Numbered from the stretch's first letter, positions 7,203 to 14,620 are shown. The stretch is DNA of 14,620 bases from Palsa-504 sp003136255 (GCA_003136255.1 PLDT01000467.1:1-14620), one strand, 5' to 3'. A program made the numbers and translations. The notes: generated from the letters alone by a model not told the origin.

Positions 7203-8353
7203 GGCGTGTCGATCTGCACTGCTACCCGGGGACCGACGTGTGGGTCGCGTCGCAGGGGCCGTACGCCGCGGCGCTCGGCGAGTACTGGGGCAAGGCGTGG
7301 GTGGGCCAGGCCGAGGACCAAGTGGTGGCCAACGTGACCGCGGCCGGGGTGGAGGCGGTCCTGGTCGCGTTCGACATCGAGTCGCTGACCGGCGCGCCGC
7401 CGTGCGGGAACGACTACGTGGCGGCGCTGCGCGACCGGCATCCGGGCACGTTCATCCAGGCCTGGGGGGCGGTGGACCCGCTGAAGGGTCCGGCGGCCGN
7501 NCACCCGATCATGGGGCACTTCGCGGTGGACGATCCGGCGCTGAGCCCGCTGTTCGAGACGATCGCCGGGCTGGGGGTGCCGGTCATGGTCGACGTCGGG
7601 ACGACCGGGATGGGCGCCGGGCTGCCCGGCGGGCTCGGGGCCCGGCTGGAGCACGCCCGGCCGCTGGCCATCGACAACCTGGCCGCCCGCTTCCCGGCGC
7701 TGACCATCATCGCGGCCCATCCCGGCTGGCCCTGGACCGACGAGATGACCGCGGTGGCGCTGCACAAGGGCAACGTGTTCTGGGAGCTGTCCGGCTGGGC
7801 GCCCAAGTACTTCCCGGCCTCTCTGCGCACCGACATCCGGGGCCGGCTGCGCGAGAAGATCATGTTCGGCAGCGACCACCCGAGCCTGCCTTATGACCGC
7901 ATCCTGCGGGAATGGGACGAACTGGGCTACGATCAGAGCGTCATGGACCTCGTCTTCCATGCCAACGCGGAACGCGTCCTCGGACTGTTAGCACCCGCGA
8001 TGGCGACCATCGATGACGTACGGCGCATCGCGCTGTCGCTGCCGCGTACCACCGAGCACCTGATCGGCGACAACACCAAGTTCCGGGTGGGCCGGCTGGT
8101 GTACGCCTCGGTCTCGGGGGACGAGGAGCGGCTCGGGTTCGGCTTCCCCAAGGAAGAGCGCGCCGCGCTGGTGGCCAGCGAGCCGGCCAAGTTCATGATG
8201 CCGCTGCGCGGCGACGAGCGGTATCAGTGGGTCCGGGCCCGGCTCGCGGCCCTCGATACCAAGGAACTGCGCGAGCTGCTCACCGACGCCTGGTGCATGG
8301 TGGTGCCCAAGACGATCGCGGCCCGCTACCTGGAGAGCCAGGGCCTACGATAG
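7199..8353 (+). CDS. Degenerate amidohydrolase-2 domain fused to an MmcQ/YjbR domain
   Basis: Residues 1-263 align along their length with the amidohydrolase encoded just downstream. In the metal centre, the HxH pair reads H7-C-Y9 and the second-strand His is D132 (VDVG instead of FHTG), while H174 (AAHPGWPW) and D226 (GSDHP) remain. Two of five site residues are therefore gone, and hydrolase or decarboxylase activity is doubtful. Residues 268-384 (MATIDDVRRIALSLP to the end) form a complete MmcQ/YjbR domain with KFRVGRLVYASVS and DAWCMVVPKTIAARY. The linker is only about four residues, and an ATG stands at the junction (8000). A TAG lies one frame off at 7989-7991, so a single-base error splitting two genes cannot be excluded. 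The nn at 7500-7501 hides about 15 residues, judged from the paralogue. The start overlaps the ligase stop, implying translational coupling. Confidence 0.8.
   Translation: MRRVDLHCYPGTDVWVASQGPYAAALGEYWGKAWVGQAEDQVVANVTAAGVEAVLVAFDIESLTGAPPCGNDYVAALRDRHPGTFIQAWGAVDPLKGPAAXHPIMGHFAVDDPALSPLFETIAGLGVPVMVDVGTTGMGAGLPGGLGARLEHARPLAIDNLAARFPALTIIAAHPGWPWTDEMTAVALHKGNVFWELSGWAPKYFPASLRTDIRGRLREKIMFGSDHPSLPYDRILREWDELGYDQSVMDLVFHANAERVLGLLAPAMATIDDVRRIALSLPRTTEHLIGDNTKFRVGRLVYASVSGDEERLGFGFPKEERAALVASEPAKFMMPLRGDERYQWVRARLAALDTKELRELLTDAWCMVVPKTIAARYLESQGLR
7500..7501. other. Assembly gap (nn) inside the amidohydrolase-YjbR gene
   Basis: Frame is kept across the gap. Against the downstream paralogue, however, only 7 residues separate the DP and HP positions, where the paralogue has 22. 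About 45 bases, including the conserved GVKF stretch, are therefore missing and represented by nn. Unlike the gap at 610, the flanks share no overlap. Confidence 0.65.
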
Positions 8354-8357
8354 GCCG

Positions 8358-9200
8358 ATGCCGTTGCGCGCGATCGACTTCCATGTCCACCTGCCCACCC
8401 CGGACTGGCTGGACGGCAGCATGGCGGGCTACGTGGAGGCGGCCGAGGCGTACTTCCGCTCGCCCGCCCAGCGTCAGTCGCTGGACGAACTCGCCGAGCG
8501 GTACCGCGGCCTGGAGCTTCGCGCTGTCCTGCTCGCCTGGGACGCCGAGACGGCCACCGGGCGGCCCCGGGTGCCGAACGAAACCGTGGCCGCCGCGTGC
8601 CGCGACTACCCGGACGTGTTCACCGGGCTGGGGTCGGTCGACCCGCACAAGGACTCGGCCGTCGCTGAGGTGGCTTCCATCGCGGCCCTGGGGCTGCGCG
8701 GGGTCAAGTTCCACCCGTCCCTGCAGGCCTTCGCGCCCGACGATCCGCGATACTGGCCGATCTTCGCGGCCTGCCAGGAGCACGGCCTGCTGGCCCTGTT
8801 CCACACCGGGACCAGCGGGATCGGCGCGCGCCAGCCCGGCGGCCAGGGCATCCGTATCGACTACGCGCACCCGCTCAAGCTGGACCCGGTCGCCGCGGCG
8901 CACCCGGACCTGACCGTGGTGGCGGCGCACTTCGGCTGGCCCTGGCACATGGACCTGATCGCCATCGCGCTGCACAAGACCAACGTCTACATCGACATCT
9001 CCGGCTGGTCGCCGCGCCGGATCCCGCCCGAGGTCATCCGGGAGCTGCGCGGCCGGCTGGCCGGGCAGTTCCTGTGGGGCAGCGATTACCCCTTCCTCAC
9101 CCCGGAGCGCGGCCTGGCCGAGTTCGCCGAGCTCGGCCTGTCCGAAGACGTGACGCGCATCGTGCTGCACGACAACGCCGCGCGCATCCTGCGGCTCTAG
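8358..9200 (+). CDS. Amidohydrolase family 2 (ACMSD-like) metal-dependent hydrolase/decarboxylase
   Basis: This 280-residue TIM-barrel enzyme carries the full metal site of the ACMSD-type amidohydrolases: DFHVH (H9, H11), GVKFHP (115-120), LFHTG (H149), VAAHFGWPW (H191) and WGSDYP (D243). The numbering of H9/H11 even equals that of ACMSD. Members decarboxylate or hydrolyse aromatic and related acids, for example gamma-resorcylate, 2,3-dihydroxybenzoate and aminocarboxymuconate semialdehyde. It starts 4 bp after the stop of the degenerate paralogue with no strong ribosome-binding site, so it probably relies on coupled translation. Its partner is likely the degenerate copy, giving a hetero-oligomer of an active and a non-catalytic subunit; that is inference. 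With the upstream aryl-AMP ligase it may belong to a pathway for a hydroxybenzoate. The exact substrate cannot be read from the sequence. Confidence 0.85.
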   Translation: MPLRAIDFHVHLPTPDWLDGSMAGYVEAAEAYFRSPAQRQSLDELAERYRGLELRAVLLAWDAETATGRPRVPNETVAAACRDYPDVFTGLGSVDPHKDSAVAEVASIAALGLRGVKFHPSLQAFAPDDPRYWPIFAACQEHGLLALFHTGTSGIGARQPGGQGIRIDYAHPLKLDPVAAAHPDLTVVAAHFGWPWHMDLIAIALHKTNVYIDISGWSPRRIPPEVIRELRGRLAGQFLWGSDYPFLTPERGLAEFAELGLSEDVTRIVLHDNAARILRL

Positions 9201-9214
9201 CCTGGCTCTAGCCT
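9193..9214. repeat. Perfect 11-bp tandem duplication at the amidohydrolase stop
   Basis: ggctctagcct occurs at 9193-9203 and again at 9204-9214. The first copy contains the TAG stop of the amidohydrolase; the second touches the convergent xthA stop. It fills the 13-bp gap between the two genes and looks like a recent slippage duplication. Confidence 0.85.
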
Positions 9215-10032
9215 CAGTTCAGGTCGACCACGACCGGCGCGTGGTCGGACGGGGCGTGGCCCTTGCGCGCGTCCCGGTCCACGTACGCGCCGGCCACCCG
9301 GTCGGCCACGGCCTCGCTGGCGTAGACCAGGTCGATGCGCATGCCCATGTCCTTGGGAAAGGCCCCGGCCCGGTAGTCCCAGTAGGTGAACGGGTGCGGC
9401 CCCTTCATCGGCTTGGGCACGATGTCGCGCAGCCCGAGGGCGCGCAGGTCGGCCAGCGCCTGCCGCTCCGGCGGGGTGACGTGCGTCGACCCGACGAACA
9501 CCGCCGGATCCCACACGTCGGCGTCGGTCGGCGCCACGTTGAAGTCGCCTGCCGCGACCAGCTGGTCTAGTTGGCTCAGCTCGTCCTTCAGGACGGCGCG
9601 CAGGGCGGCGTACCAGGCCAGCTTGTACTGGTAGTGCGCCGATTCCGGGGTGCGCCCGTTGGGTGCGTACAGCGACCAGACCCGGATCCCGCCGCAGGTG
9701 GCCGCCACCGCACGGGCTTCCGGCTTGCGCAGGCCCGGCTCGTCGAGCAGGGTCGGCTCGGCCTCCTCGCCCTCGTAACTGGGCTCGCCGGCAAAACCCA
9801 GGCTGACGTCGTCCAGGCCGACGCTGGACAGTAGCGCCACGCCGTTCCACCGGCCCTCGCCGTGCGCCGCCACCTCGTAGCCCAGCTCCTCGACCTCGGC
9901 CGCGGGGAACAGGGCCGTGGTGGTCTTGATCTCCTGCAGGCACACGATGTCCGGCTTAGCCTCGTCCAGCCACTCGAGCAGCCGAGGCAGCCGCGCCTTG
10001 ACCGAGTTCACGTTCCACGTCGCCAACCGCAC
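9214..10032 (-). CDS. xthA: Exodeoxyribonuclease III (AP endonuclease)
   Basis: The 272-residue protein from GTG 10032 is exonuclease III, which cuts DNA at abasic sites and removes 3' blocking groups in base-excision repair. All catalytic residues are in place: N7 (ATWNVNS), E34 (CLQEIK), Y122 (LYAPNGR), D163 and N165 (AGDFNVAP), D234 (RIDLVY), and D263-H264 (PSDHAPVVVD). The frame stays open upstream to an ATG at 10140, but those 36 residues do not resemble the family, which begins (M)RLATWNVNS, so GTG 10032 is chosen. Between residues about 84 and 104 an acidic stretch (EPSYEGEEAEPTLLDEPG) is longer than in the E. coli enzyme. The gene converges on the amidohydrolase operon, 13 bp away, and has no obvious partner here. 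Confidence 0.93.
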   Translation of the reverse strand: MRLATWNVNSVKARLPRLLEWLDEAKPDIVCLQEIKTTTALFPAAEVEELGYEVAAHGEGRWNGVALLSSVGLDDVSLGFAGEPSYEGEEAEPTLLDEPGLRKPEARAVAATCGGIRVWSLYAPNGRTPESAHYQYKLAWYAALRAVLKDELSQLDQLVAAGDFNVAPTDADVWDPAVFVGSTHVTPPERQALADLRALGLRDIVPKPMKGPHPFTYWDYRAGAFPKDMGMRIDLVYASEAVADRVAGAYVDRDARKGHAPSDHAPVVVDLN

Positions 10033-10346
10033 CCCGATAGCCTGCCACCGTCCGCCCCACGATGCCACCGGGTGGCCGAGATGCGGCTCCAGGTCCGCGT
10101 GCCAACACCTCGCTGGCCCCGTCAGCCCCAGCCACCTCACCAGTAGAAGCGCCCGATCAATTAGCCGGGAGCGTTCGGGCTTCCGGGAGCGTTTTGTGCA
10201 CCCGGGTGCACAAACCGCTCCCGCAAGCCCATATCCTCCCGGATCTTCATGGGCTCGGCGTCACGGGAGTGGAGTTACGCACCACGAGCACCAGCATGCG
10301 ATCGGCAAGGGTTCCGGGCACCGGGCGGCGGATCCAGTGACTCGCG
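10033..10346. other. Gene-poor region between xthA and the unknown small protein
   Basis: This 314-bp stretch contains a 54-bp palindrome (10177-10230). The sequence ccgggagcgtt occurs both just before it (10165-10175) and inside its left arm (10183-10193). A weaker hairpin follows, pairing GCCCAT (10227-10232) with ATGGGC (10249-10254). Short open frames exist on the plus strand but have no ribosome-binding site or recognisable product. The xthA promoter should lie in its left part; I could not identify it. Confidence 0.6.
10177..10230. repeat. 54-bp near-perfect palindrome
   Basis: The left arm 10177-10203 and right arm 10204-10230 are complementary at 25 of 27 positions, with no spacer; the centre is gtgcacccgggtgcac. 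The two mismatches are at 10183/10224 and 10192/10215. It could fold as a long hairpin in either transcript and act as a bidirectional terminator without a T-run, act as an operator, or be a dispersed intergenic repeat. It lies 116 bp past the stop of the minus-strand gene ending at 10347, so termination of that gene is one option. Confidence 0.8.
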
Positions 10347-10730
10347 CTACGCCTCCGAGTCGTAGCGGAAGCCGTCGAGGAAGCGGCGGAAGAGGCCGCC
10401 CTCGTGGGCTAGCGGCGGGGCGTCCGGCGGGGCCTCGGTGCGTTCCCGGCCGACGGGCTGCTCGTAGTCGGCTCGGGCGATAGCGTCCACGATCTGGGCC
10501 TCGTCGAAGTCCTCCGACCCGGGGATCTGGGGCACGAAGCCCACCAGGTCGCCGTCCAGCAGGACCTCGGCCTCCAGACCGGTCGTGCCCTCGGCCCCCC
10601 AGACGGCCTCACGCCCCTGTCCGGCGGGCACCTGCACCGAGTAGGCGTCGATACCGGACTTCCTCAGGTGCGCCGCAATTCCGCGGTCGCGCAGCGCGTC
10701 GGTCACCCGACGAGCACGGTTCTCGTCCAT
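10347..10730 (-). CDS. Protein of unknown function (127 aa)
   Basis: The frame opens with MDENRARRVTDALRDRGIAA at ATG 10730. It continues with a stretch that looks like alternating strands (HLRKSGIDAYSVQVPAG), a central part with LEAEVLLDGDLVGFVPQIPG, an acidic helix (SEDFDEAQIVDAIARADYEQ), a Pro/Glu linker and a basic-aromatic tail (GGLFRRFLDGFRYDSEA). It is soluble, without signal peptide or membrane span. I do not recognise the family. An upstream in-frame ATG at 10898 would add 56 residues, but that part is the translated 22-bp repeat array with no protein-like character. ATG 10730 also lies 7 bases after a TACCCT hexamer, fitting a leaderless start. The gene is divergent from the HAF-type repeat gene. 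Confidence 0.7.
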   Translation of the reverse strand: MDENRARRVTDALRDRGIAAHLRKSGIDAYSVQVPAGQGREAVWGAEGTTGLEAEVLLDGDLVGFVPQIPGSEDFDEAQIVDAIARADYEQPVGRERTEAPPDAPPLAHEGGLFRRFLDGFRYDSEA

Positions 10731-10737
10731 GACGGCC

Positions 10738-10743
10738 AGGGTA
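10738..10743 (-). promoter_or_regulatory. Candidate -10 hexamer TACCCT for a leaderless start
   Basis: The minus strand reads TACCCT, 7 bases, then ATG 10730, a TANNNT box at leaderless spacing. The tandem repeat array begins 20 bp further upstream, where -35 contacts and regulators would bind. Confidence 0.4.
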
Positions 10744-10762
10744 CCGGCCGTTTCGTGGCGCG

Positions 10763-10872
10763 GCTGCCGCCGGATCGTGGCGGGGCTGGTGCCGGATCGT
10801 AGCGGGGCTGGTGCCGGATCGCGGGAGGGCTGGTGCCGGATCGCGGCCGGGCTGCGGGCGGATCGCGGCCGA
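10763..10872. repeat. Five tandem 22-bp repeats upstream of the unknown 127-aa gene
   Basis: Units start at 10763, 10785, 10807, 10829 and 10851 and are each exactly 22 bp. The consensus resembles gctggtgccggatcg followed by a G/C-rich 7 bases. The three middle units share the first 15 bases exactly; the outer two have drifted at bases 5-8. A degenerate partial sixth unit may follow at 10873. As 22 is not a multiple of three, the array is unlikely to be coding. The period is close to two helical turns, so equivalent bases face the same side of the DNA, as in operator arrays. Confidence 0.85.
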
Positions 10873-10913
10873 ACCGGTACGGATGCCTCTCGTGGCAATT
10901 GCTCGTGCTGAGC

Positions 10914-10919
10914 TAAATT
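10914..10919 (+). promoter_or_regulatory. Candidate -10 hexamer TAAATT for the HAF-type repeat gene
   Basis: TAAATT stands 44 bases before ATG 10964 in a locally AT-rich patch. No -35 is evident, so this is a weak call. Confidence 0.25.
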
Positions 10920-10963
10920 TCTGGGTATAGGGCGTTTACGGTGACGAAGCGGGCGGACGCATC

Positions 10964-11623
10964 ATGTCGCTGACCACAGCCGGGTTCTGGTCCACTCAGA
11001 ACACCGCCAGCATGACCAACAACAACTTCGGCTTCTACTCCGCTGACGGCCGCTACTACAACGTGAACTTCCCGACCGGCAACAACGCCAGCCCGCAGGT
11101 CGACCAGCTGCTGGGCGTCAACGACCACGACGTGGCGGTCGGTTTCTACACCAACGCGCAGGGCAACAACCGCGGCTACACCTACAACATCCTGACTCAC
11201 GCGTTCACCCGGATCCTGGTGCCGGGCGCCCCGGTCGGCGAGGCTGGCCCGAGCCTGACCGCTACCGCGATCAACAATGACGGCGACGTGGCCGGGTTCT
11301 ACGCCAAGAGCTCCTCGCTGACCGACGCGTTCCTGCGGCTGCACAGCGGCCGGTTCGTCACGCTGGCCGTGCCGGGGGCGTCGATGACCCAGGCGTTCGG
11401 CGTCAACGACCACGATGAGGTGGTGGGGGCGTACACCGTCGGCAGCGGCAGCAGCGCGGTCACGCACGGCTTCACCTGGCGGCCCGGCTACGGGTTCCGC
11501 ACCGTGGACGACCCGCACGGTAAGGGCACGACCACCATCAACGGCGTGAACAACGCCGGCGACCTGGTCGGGTTCTACACCGACTCGGCCGGCAACACCG
11601 ACGGGATGCTCGCGCTGCCCTAG
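10964..11623 (+). CDS. HAF-type repeat protein (probable beta-propeller-like), no signal peptide
   Basis: The 219-residue protein contains four copies of a motif of the form (V/I)N(N/D)xxDxVGFY: VNDHDVAVGFY, INNDGDVAGFY, VNDHDEVVGAY and VNNAGDLVGFY. They are about 50 residues apart, each followed by polar residues and an aromatic strand (GYTYN, HGFTW). These resemble the repeats of extracellular HAF-type proteins common in filamentous actinobacteria, which likely form beta-propeller blades. Related proteins usually carry a secretion signal. Here the start is MSLTTAGFWSTQN and the frame closes upstream at TAG 10928-10930, so no signal is possible in frame. It may be a 5'-truncated copy or a cytoplasmic form. 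The ribosome-binding site is weak. A strong hairpin follows the stop. Composition is richer in Asn and Thr than its neighbours. Function is unknown. Confidence 0.7.
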   Translation: MSLTTAGFWSTQNTASMTNNNFGFYSADGRYYNVNFPTGNNASPQVDQLLGVNDHDVAVGFYTNAQGNNRGYTYNILTHAFTRILVPGAPVGEAGPSLTATAINNDGDVAGFYAKSSSLTDAFLRLHSGRFVTLAVPGASMTQAFGVNDHDEVVGAYTVGSGSSAVTHGFTWRPGYGFRTVDDPHGKGTTTINGVNNAGDLVGFYTDSAGNTDGMLALP

Positions 11624-11635
11624 GGTGAGCTGCCC

Positions 11636-11669
11636 GAAGCCGGGGGGTCCGTCCGGGCCCCCCGGCTTC
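11636..11669 (+). terminator. Hairpin terminator after the HAF-type repeat gene
   Basis: GAAGCCGGGGGG (11636-11647) pairs perfectly with CCCCCCGGCTTC (11658-11669) across a 10-base loop, starting 12 bases after the stop codon. Only a weak T-containing tail follows (gcgtctgt). This is the strongest intrinsic-terminator-like hairpin in the window and separates this gene from the stress-protein operon. Confidence 0.75.
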
Positions 11670-11721
11670 GCGTCTGTCCGGGAGGACGCACCAGGGCCGT
11701 TCGGTATGAAAGAATTTTGTT

Positions 11722-12192
11722 GTGACCGATGCGGAAGGCAGTGCCTTCGAGCTGGGTACCGACGGGCCCAAGGTCATCCTGGTGGGGATCGACGATTCGG
11801 TCACCTCGCTGCGGGCCGGGGCGTACGCGGTCGGGCTGGCCCGGCGGCAGGGCGCCCGCCTGGTGTGCGTGTACGTGGAGCAGACGTCGGCGTTGTACGG
11901 CGCCGGGGTCGGCGCGGGGGCGGGCGCCGTCGCCGAGCAGGAGCGGGCGTACCACGAGACCGCGGCGAACCTGCGGCGGCGGGTCGAAGAAGGGACCGCC
12001 GACCGGGGCGTGCCGGTTACGTTCATCACCGCGGCGGGGGACCCGTACCACGAGCTGCGGCGGATAGCGGACGAGGTCCGCGCGGACGCGGTGGTGGTCG
12101 GCGCGTCCACCAAGGCGGGGCACCGGCTGGTGGGGTCGCTGGCGGTGCGACTGGTCAAGGCCGGGCGGTGGCCGGTCACCGTTGTTCCCTGA
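11722..12192 (+). CDS. Universal stress protein (UspA family)
   Basis: The 156-residue protein starts at GTG 11722. It has the Usp fold markers: KVILVGIDDSVTS (17-29) with the conserved Asp, a helix (AGAYAVGLARRQGA), a LVCVYVEQ strand, and the C-terminal VVVGASTKAGHRLVGSLAVRLV (125-146) ending PVTVVP. The nucleotide-binding pattern of ATP-type Usp proteins (G-2x-G-9x-G-S/T) is only partly kept: GAST lacks the second Gly, although VGS is present. ATP binding is thus uncertain. An Ala/Gly-rich loop (AGVGAGAGAVAEQ, 61-73) sits between strand and helix. A short-chain dehydrogenase gene starts 15 bp after its stop. An AT-rich patch (11706-11721) lies directly before the start; no strong ribosome-binding site is seen there. 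Confidence 0.88.
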   Translation: MTDAEGSAFELGTDGPKVILVGIDDSVTSLRAGAYAVGLARRQGARLVCVYVEQTSALYGAGVGAGAGAVAEQERAYHETAANLRRRVEEGTADRGVPVTFITAAGDPYHELRRIADEVRADAVVVGASTKAGHRLVGSLAVRLVKAGRWPVTVVP

Positions 12193-12207
12193 GGTTAGGA
12201 GTGCACT

Positions 12208-12954
12208 GTGGGTGTCGCGGTGGTCACCGGGGCCGGGTCCGGGCTGGGGCGGAGTATCGCGCTGGCTTTGCTAACCGGGGGCTGGCAGGTCGCGCTGGCC
12301 GGGCGGCGGGCCGACGCGCTGGACCAGACGGCGCGGGCCTGGACCGGGGCGGCGGACGCGGTGCTGGCCGTTCCGGCGGACGTGACCTCGGCGCCGTCGG
12401 TGGCCGCTTTGTTTCATCGGATCCGCGACCGCTGGGGGCGGCTGGACCTGCTGGTGAATAACGCGGGGGTGTTCGGTCCGGCGGGGCAGCCGGACGAGAT
12501 CGACCTGGCCGGCTGGCAGGCGGTGGTCGACACCAACCTGACCGGTTCCTTCCTGTGCGCGCAGCACGCGGTGCGGATGATGAAGGCCCAGACCCCGCAG
12601 GGCGGCCGGATCATCAACAACGGCTCGATCTCGGCGCACACGCCGCGGCCCGGCAGCATCTGCTACACCGCCACCAAGCACGCGATCACCGGGCTCACCA
12701 AGTCCCTGTCGCTGGACGGGCGGGCGTTCGACATCGCGTGCGGGCAGATCGACATCGGCAACGCGGCCACCGAGATGACCCAGGCGATGTCGCGCGGCGT
12801 GCCGCAGGCCGACGGGTCGATCGCGGCCGAGCCGGTCTTCGACGCCCGGCACGTGGCCGACGCCGTGCTGTACATGGCCTCCCTGCCGCTGGACGCGAAC
12901 GTCCAGTTCATGACGATAATGGCGACCGCGATGCCATATATCGGGCGGGGCTAG
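12208..12954 (+). CDS. Short-chain dehydrogenase/reductase (classical SDR)
   Basis: The 248-residue enzyme has the NAD(P)-binding TGAGSGLG (7-14), GRR at the end of strand 2 (32-34; an Arg there favours NADPH), ADVT (57-60), NNAG (84-87), catalytic S140 in NNGSIS, and Y153-x3-K157 (YTATK). After the active site it reads GQIDIGNAATEM rather than the common PGxVxT, so the substrate-side loop differs from FabG. It starts at GTG 12208 with AGGAG (12197-12201) 6 bases upstream, a strong signal. It lies 15 bp after the stress-protein gene and 72 bp before the acyl-CoA synthetase, so a shared transcript is likely. The substrate is unknown; a hydroxyacyl or alcohol group in lipid metabolism is inferred from the next gene. 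Confidence 0.9.
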   Translation: MGVAVVTGAGSGLGRSIALALLTGGWQVALAGRRADALDQTARAWTGAADAVLAVPADVTSAPSVAALFHRIRDRWGRLDLLVNNAGVFGPAGQPDEIDLAGWQAVVDTNLTGSFLCAQHAVRMMKAQTPQGGRIINNGSISAHTPRPGSICYTATKHAITGLTKSLSLDGRAFDIACGQIDIGNAATEMTQAMSRGVPQADGSIAAEPVFDARHVADAVLYMASLPLDANVQFMTIMATAMPYIGRG

Positions 12955-13026
12955 CGTGGCATCTCGCGCTAAGGCATGCTGGCGGGAGGCCCGTTACGGC
13001 TGCGGGACACGCGCTGGGAGGACGCC

Positions 13027-14528
<1,502 letters not shown>

Positions 14529-14532
<4 letters not shown>

Positions 14533-14620
14533 CCGGTACGCAGGAAAGCGCCTGGGCGGAGGACGCGGTCGACGCGGCGGGCGGGCTCGACCTGCTGCTG
14601 ACCGACGCGGCGTTCGGCGT
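14529..14620 (+). CDS. Start of a coupled downstream gene, truncated by the window end
   Basis: GTG 14529 overlaps the TGA of the acyl-CoA synthetase and is preceded by GAGGAGG (14518-14524) at 4 bases, so translation is almost surely coupled. Only 30 residues are visible: an acidic start (TGTQESAWAEDAVDAAGG) and then LDLLLTDAAFGV. The latter stretch recalls the N-terminus of actinobacterial poly(hydroxyalkanoate) synthase-like alpha/beta hydrolases, but this is a weak impression from a short segment. Confidence 0.6.

Noticed and set aside
10033..10140. N-terminal extension of xthA to ATG 10140
   Set aside because: The added 36 residues have no counterpart in the family, which begins at the RLATWNVNS strand.
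10177..10254. tRNA or other structured RNA gene
   Set aside because: The fold is one long palindrome plus a weak hairpin; no cloverleaf, anticodon arm or T-loop sequence is present.
10249..10365. Plus-strand open frame of 38 residues (ATG 10249)
   Set aside because: There is no ribosome-binding site or protein-like pattern, and it runs into the end of the minus-strand gene.
10763..10872. CRISPR array
   Set aside because: The 22-bp units abut directly without spacers and no cas gene is near.

Overview
The window is very GC-rich. Its genes use GTG starts often, lie head to tail with short gaps or ATGA/GTGA overlaps, and in places show a TANNNT -10 hexamer about 7 bases before the start codon, as leaderless genes do. 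Together with the gene families present (HpnB-type glycosyltransferase, actinobacterial GT-C-like membrane protein, HAF-type repeat protein, MmcQ/YjbR domain) this points to a high-GC actinobacterium, perhaps near Streptosporangiales or Frankiales; the taxon is inference. Two 'nn' pairs (610-611 and 7500-7501) look like scaffold joins in a draft assembly.

Left third (1-5447), all on the minus strand: the N-terminus of a zinc-ribbon protein cut by the window edge; hpnB, broken only by the nn join; a 59-residue membrane protein with a perfect Shine-Dalgarno upstream of hpnB; a large polytopic membrane protein resembling a GT-C glycosyltransferase; and an operon of a small NfeD-like OB-fold protein plus a flotillin/SPFH protein, both without visible membrane anchors.

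Middle (5562-9200), plus strand: a tight three-gene operon. It holds an aryl-acid adenylating enzyme of the EntE/DhbE/MbtA family whose pocket carries the cysteine typical of salicylate activation, then an amidohydrolase-2 protein that has lost two metal-ligand histidines and is fused to an MmcQ/YjbR domain, then an intact amidohydrolase-2 paralogue. No siderophore NRPS, isochorismate or CoA-transfer gene lies in the window. This operon is the best candidate for an undescribed system: aryl-acid activation coupled to a catalytic/pseudo-enzyme amidohydrolase pair.

Right third: xthA (exonuclease III) on the minus strand; a gene-poor stretch with a 54-bp near-perfect palindrome; a small protein of unknown function (minus) preceded by five tandem 22-bp repeats; a HAF-type repeat protein (plus) followed by a 12-bp-stem hairpin; then a plus-strand run of a universal stress protein, a short-chain dehydrogenase, an acyl-CoA synthetase and the start of one more translationally coupled gene cut by the window end. 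The last four look like one or two operons of lipid or acyl metabolism.
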